Shown here piece after piece: positions 63,028 to 64,000 of a stretch of DNA of 64,000 bases. This DNA comes from Mycolicibacterium vinylchloridicum (GTDB lineage: Bacteria > Actinomycetota > Actinomycetes > Mycobacteriales > Mycobacteriaceae): contig NZ_JACBJQ010000003.1 of NCBI RefSeq assembly GCF_013404075.1, positions 233,292-297,291 on the forward strand, read 5' to 3'. The translations under genes were made by a program, and so were the position numbers. The notes beneath the pieces were generated by a model. The model was not told where the DNA came from. It did not search any database and was given only the letters and a program-made list of their open reading frames with translations. Every line of letters starts with the position of its first letter. Within the stretch, counting starts at the first letter, position 1.

Positions 63028-63950
63028 CGGTGCCCGTCTCCCTTCAGCGCCAGGCTCAAGGCCTGAAACCACGCGAAGTGGTAATTGGCAGTGGTCTTTT
63101 GGTTCTTGATCAGCGCGTCAATGGTCGCCAGTAGCTGCCAGTTGCCGACCTTAGCGGTGTCGACATGATCGGGGTAGTCACCCAGGACCTGGCCGGCGAC
63201 GGTGGCGAGATGTTCGCGCAGCAGCTCGACTTCGGAGTCCAGGTAGCCGGTTCCGGTAGACGCGGCCTTGGCCAGGGTGAGCGCCAGGCGAGGTAGTCCG
63301 TCACGCCATTTGGTGGCTTGGGCGAGTTCCCAGCCGAGTTCGTCGACGTCGTCGGTGTCGCGGGCGCGGATCGACATCGATACCGGGTCCGCGTCTTCGG
63401 CGGGTGGGAGGTAGTCGCCGGGGGCGTAGGTGGCGGTCAGCGTGGTCTCGCCGAGCATTGCCTCGAGAGTTCGGGTTCTCGCGCGTGGCGCGAGGATCTT
63501 GATGCCGGTGGGGATTTCGACGTGCGGCGGAATCCAGCCACTGGCGAGGTCGGTGGTCAGGACGGTGTTGCCGTCCTCGCGGTCGCCGATTGCCCAGCGC
63601 AGCTGGGGTTCTTGGCGGGCGACGGCGTCGAGGAGCCGTTGCAGGCGCTGTTGCGCTTGAGTCATGGCGGCGCCGACTCCGGCGACGGCACCGGTAGCGG
63701 CCCCGGCCAGCGCACTTTCGGTGATCCCGGTCGGTGGCGTTGCTGTCGCAGCGGCCGCGGGGGTTTGGCGGACGACGGCGGGCTGTCCGAGTTGGGTGCC
63801 GCTAGAGGGGTGGACGGGTGCGGAGGCCGGGGCCGCAGCCGCAGGTGTCGGAGGCGGAGCTGCGGGCGCGGTGGTCGCGGCGGGGCGAAGATCGGCGCCG
63901 TAGGCGGGCAGCGGGCCCGCAGGGGCTGCGGGGGCGGCGGTGGTGGGCAT
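63024..63950 (-). CDS. Rv3899c-like conserved protein (DUF5631/DUF5632 type)
   Basis: A 308-residue protein with an Ala/Pro-rich first third (to about residue 90), followed by two compact regions. One contains LRWAIGDREDGNTVLTTDLA and GWIPPHVEIPTGIKIL. The C-terminal helical domain has LGWELAQATKWRDGLPRLAL and ends NYHFAWFQALSLALKGDGHR. These resemble the conserved parts of Mtb Rv3899c, encoded close to cpnT. The start at 63950 is supported by an in-frame TAG 24 bp upstream, so the gene is complete within the window. Its function is unknown; it may support secretion of the toxin locus. Confidence 0.78.
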   Translation of the reverse strand: MPTTAAPAAPAGPLPAYGADLRPAATTAPAAPPPTPAAAAPASAPVHPSSGTQLGQPAVVRQTPAAAATATPPTGITESALAGAATGAVAGVGAAMTQAQQRLQRLLDAVARQEPQLRWAIGDREDGNTVLTTDLASGWIPPHVEIPTGIKILAPRARTRTLEAMLGETTLTATYAPGDYLPPAEDADPVSMSIRARDTDDVDELGWELAQATKWRDGLPRLALTLAKAASTGTGYLDSEVELLREHLATVAGQVLGDYPDHVDTAKVGNWQLLATIDALIKNQKTTANYHFAWFQALSLALKGDGHR

Positions 63951-64000
63951 GACGGGCGCTGCCTGACACCGCTAGGACGCGGCCGAAGGAGACCCTTGGT

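Noticed and set aside
63951..64000. End of a further minus-strand gene at the right edge
   Set aside because: A frame ending QGSPSAAS with TAG at 63972-63974 is visible, but eight codons are too few to support a gene.

Overview
The window is a contiguous stretch of a high-GC mycobacterial chromosome, most likely a rapid-growing or environmental Mycolicibacterium-type species. The evidence is a complete ESX-3 type VII secretion locus with a PE/PPE pair, mycobactin-type NRPS genes with IdeR-like iron boxes, FadD/FadE lipid genes, and a CpnT-type secreted toxin locus. No rRNA, tRNA, CRISPR array or intact insertion sequence was seen. Comparisons with M. tuberculosis (Mtb) are from memory of that genome, not from a search.

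Region 1 (1-16917) is a siderophore cluster. A divergent salicylate-AMP ligase (mbtA, cut by the left edge) faces mbtB-mbtE-mbtF-mbtG-mbtH across an IdeR-type control region. Unlike textbook mycobactin loci, no polyketide synthase genes (mbtC/mbtD) lie between mbtB and mbtE. Instead mbtE carries two full C-A-PCP modules, and the second adenylation domain lacks the aspartate that normally holds an alpha-amino group. This suggests a PKS-free mycobactin-like assembly line that loads a hydroxy or beta-amino acid directly.

Region 2 (16955-32093) is ESX-3 in its usual order (eccA3, eccB3, eccC3, PE5, PPE4, esxG, esxH, espG3, eccD3, mycP3, eccE3). It starts at a near-perfect IdeR box and ends with a siderophore-interacting flavoprotein. 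Siderophore synthesis, the secretion system needed for siderophore-iron use, and a probable ferric-siderophore reductase therefore form one 32-kb iron unit.

Region 3 (32072-46925) is metabolic. It holds a stand-alone LigD-type primase-polymerase, fadD2, a secreted DUF1214 protein, fadE6, a hydrolase / 2-hydroxyacid dehydrogenase / MFS operon, a VOC protein, a TetR regulator with a divergent MpaB-type oxygenase, an epoxide-hydrolase-like enzyme and a SAM methyltransferase. Many are neighbours of ESX-3 in Mtb (Rv0269c-Rv0281) but lie here on the other side of it.

Region 4 (47016-56440) has a large secreted protein that looks like two tandem aerolysin/ETX-MTX2-like modules, an alpha/beta hydrolase gene split by an in-frame stop, a GT39-type glycosyltransferase, tam, a small conserved gene, and two PAP2-family genes that overlap tail to tail.

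Region 5 (56577-63950) is a toxin locus. A CpnT/TNT-like gene is frameshifted just before the end of its toxin domain and is followed by an IFT-like immunity gene, a decayed second immunity gene, a small protein with ADP-ribosyltransferase-like motifs, a DUF222-HNH (13E12-type) gene, and two genes resembling the Rv3899c/Rv3900c neighbourhood of cpnT in Mtb.
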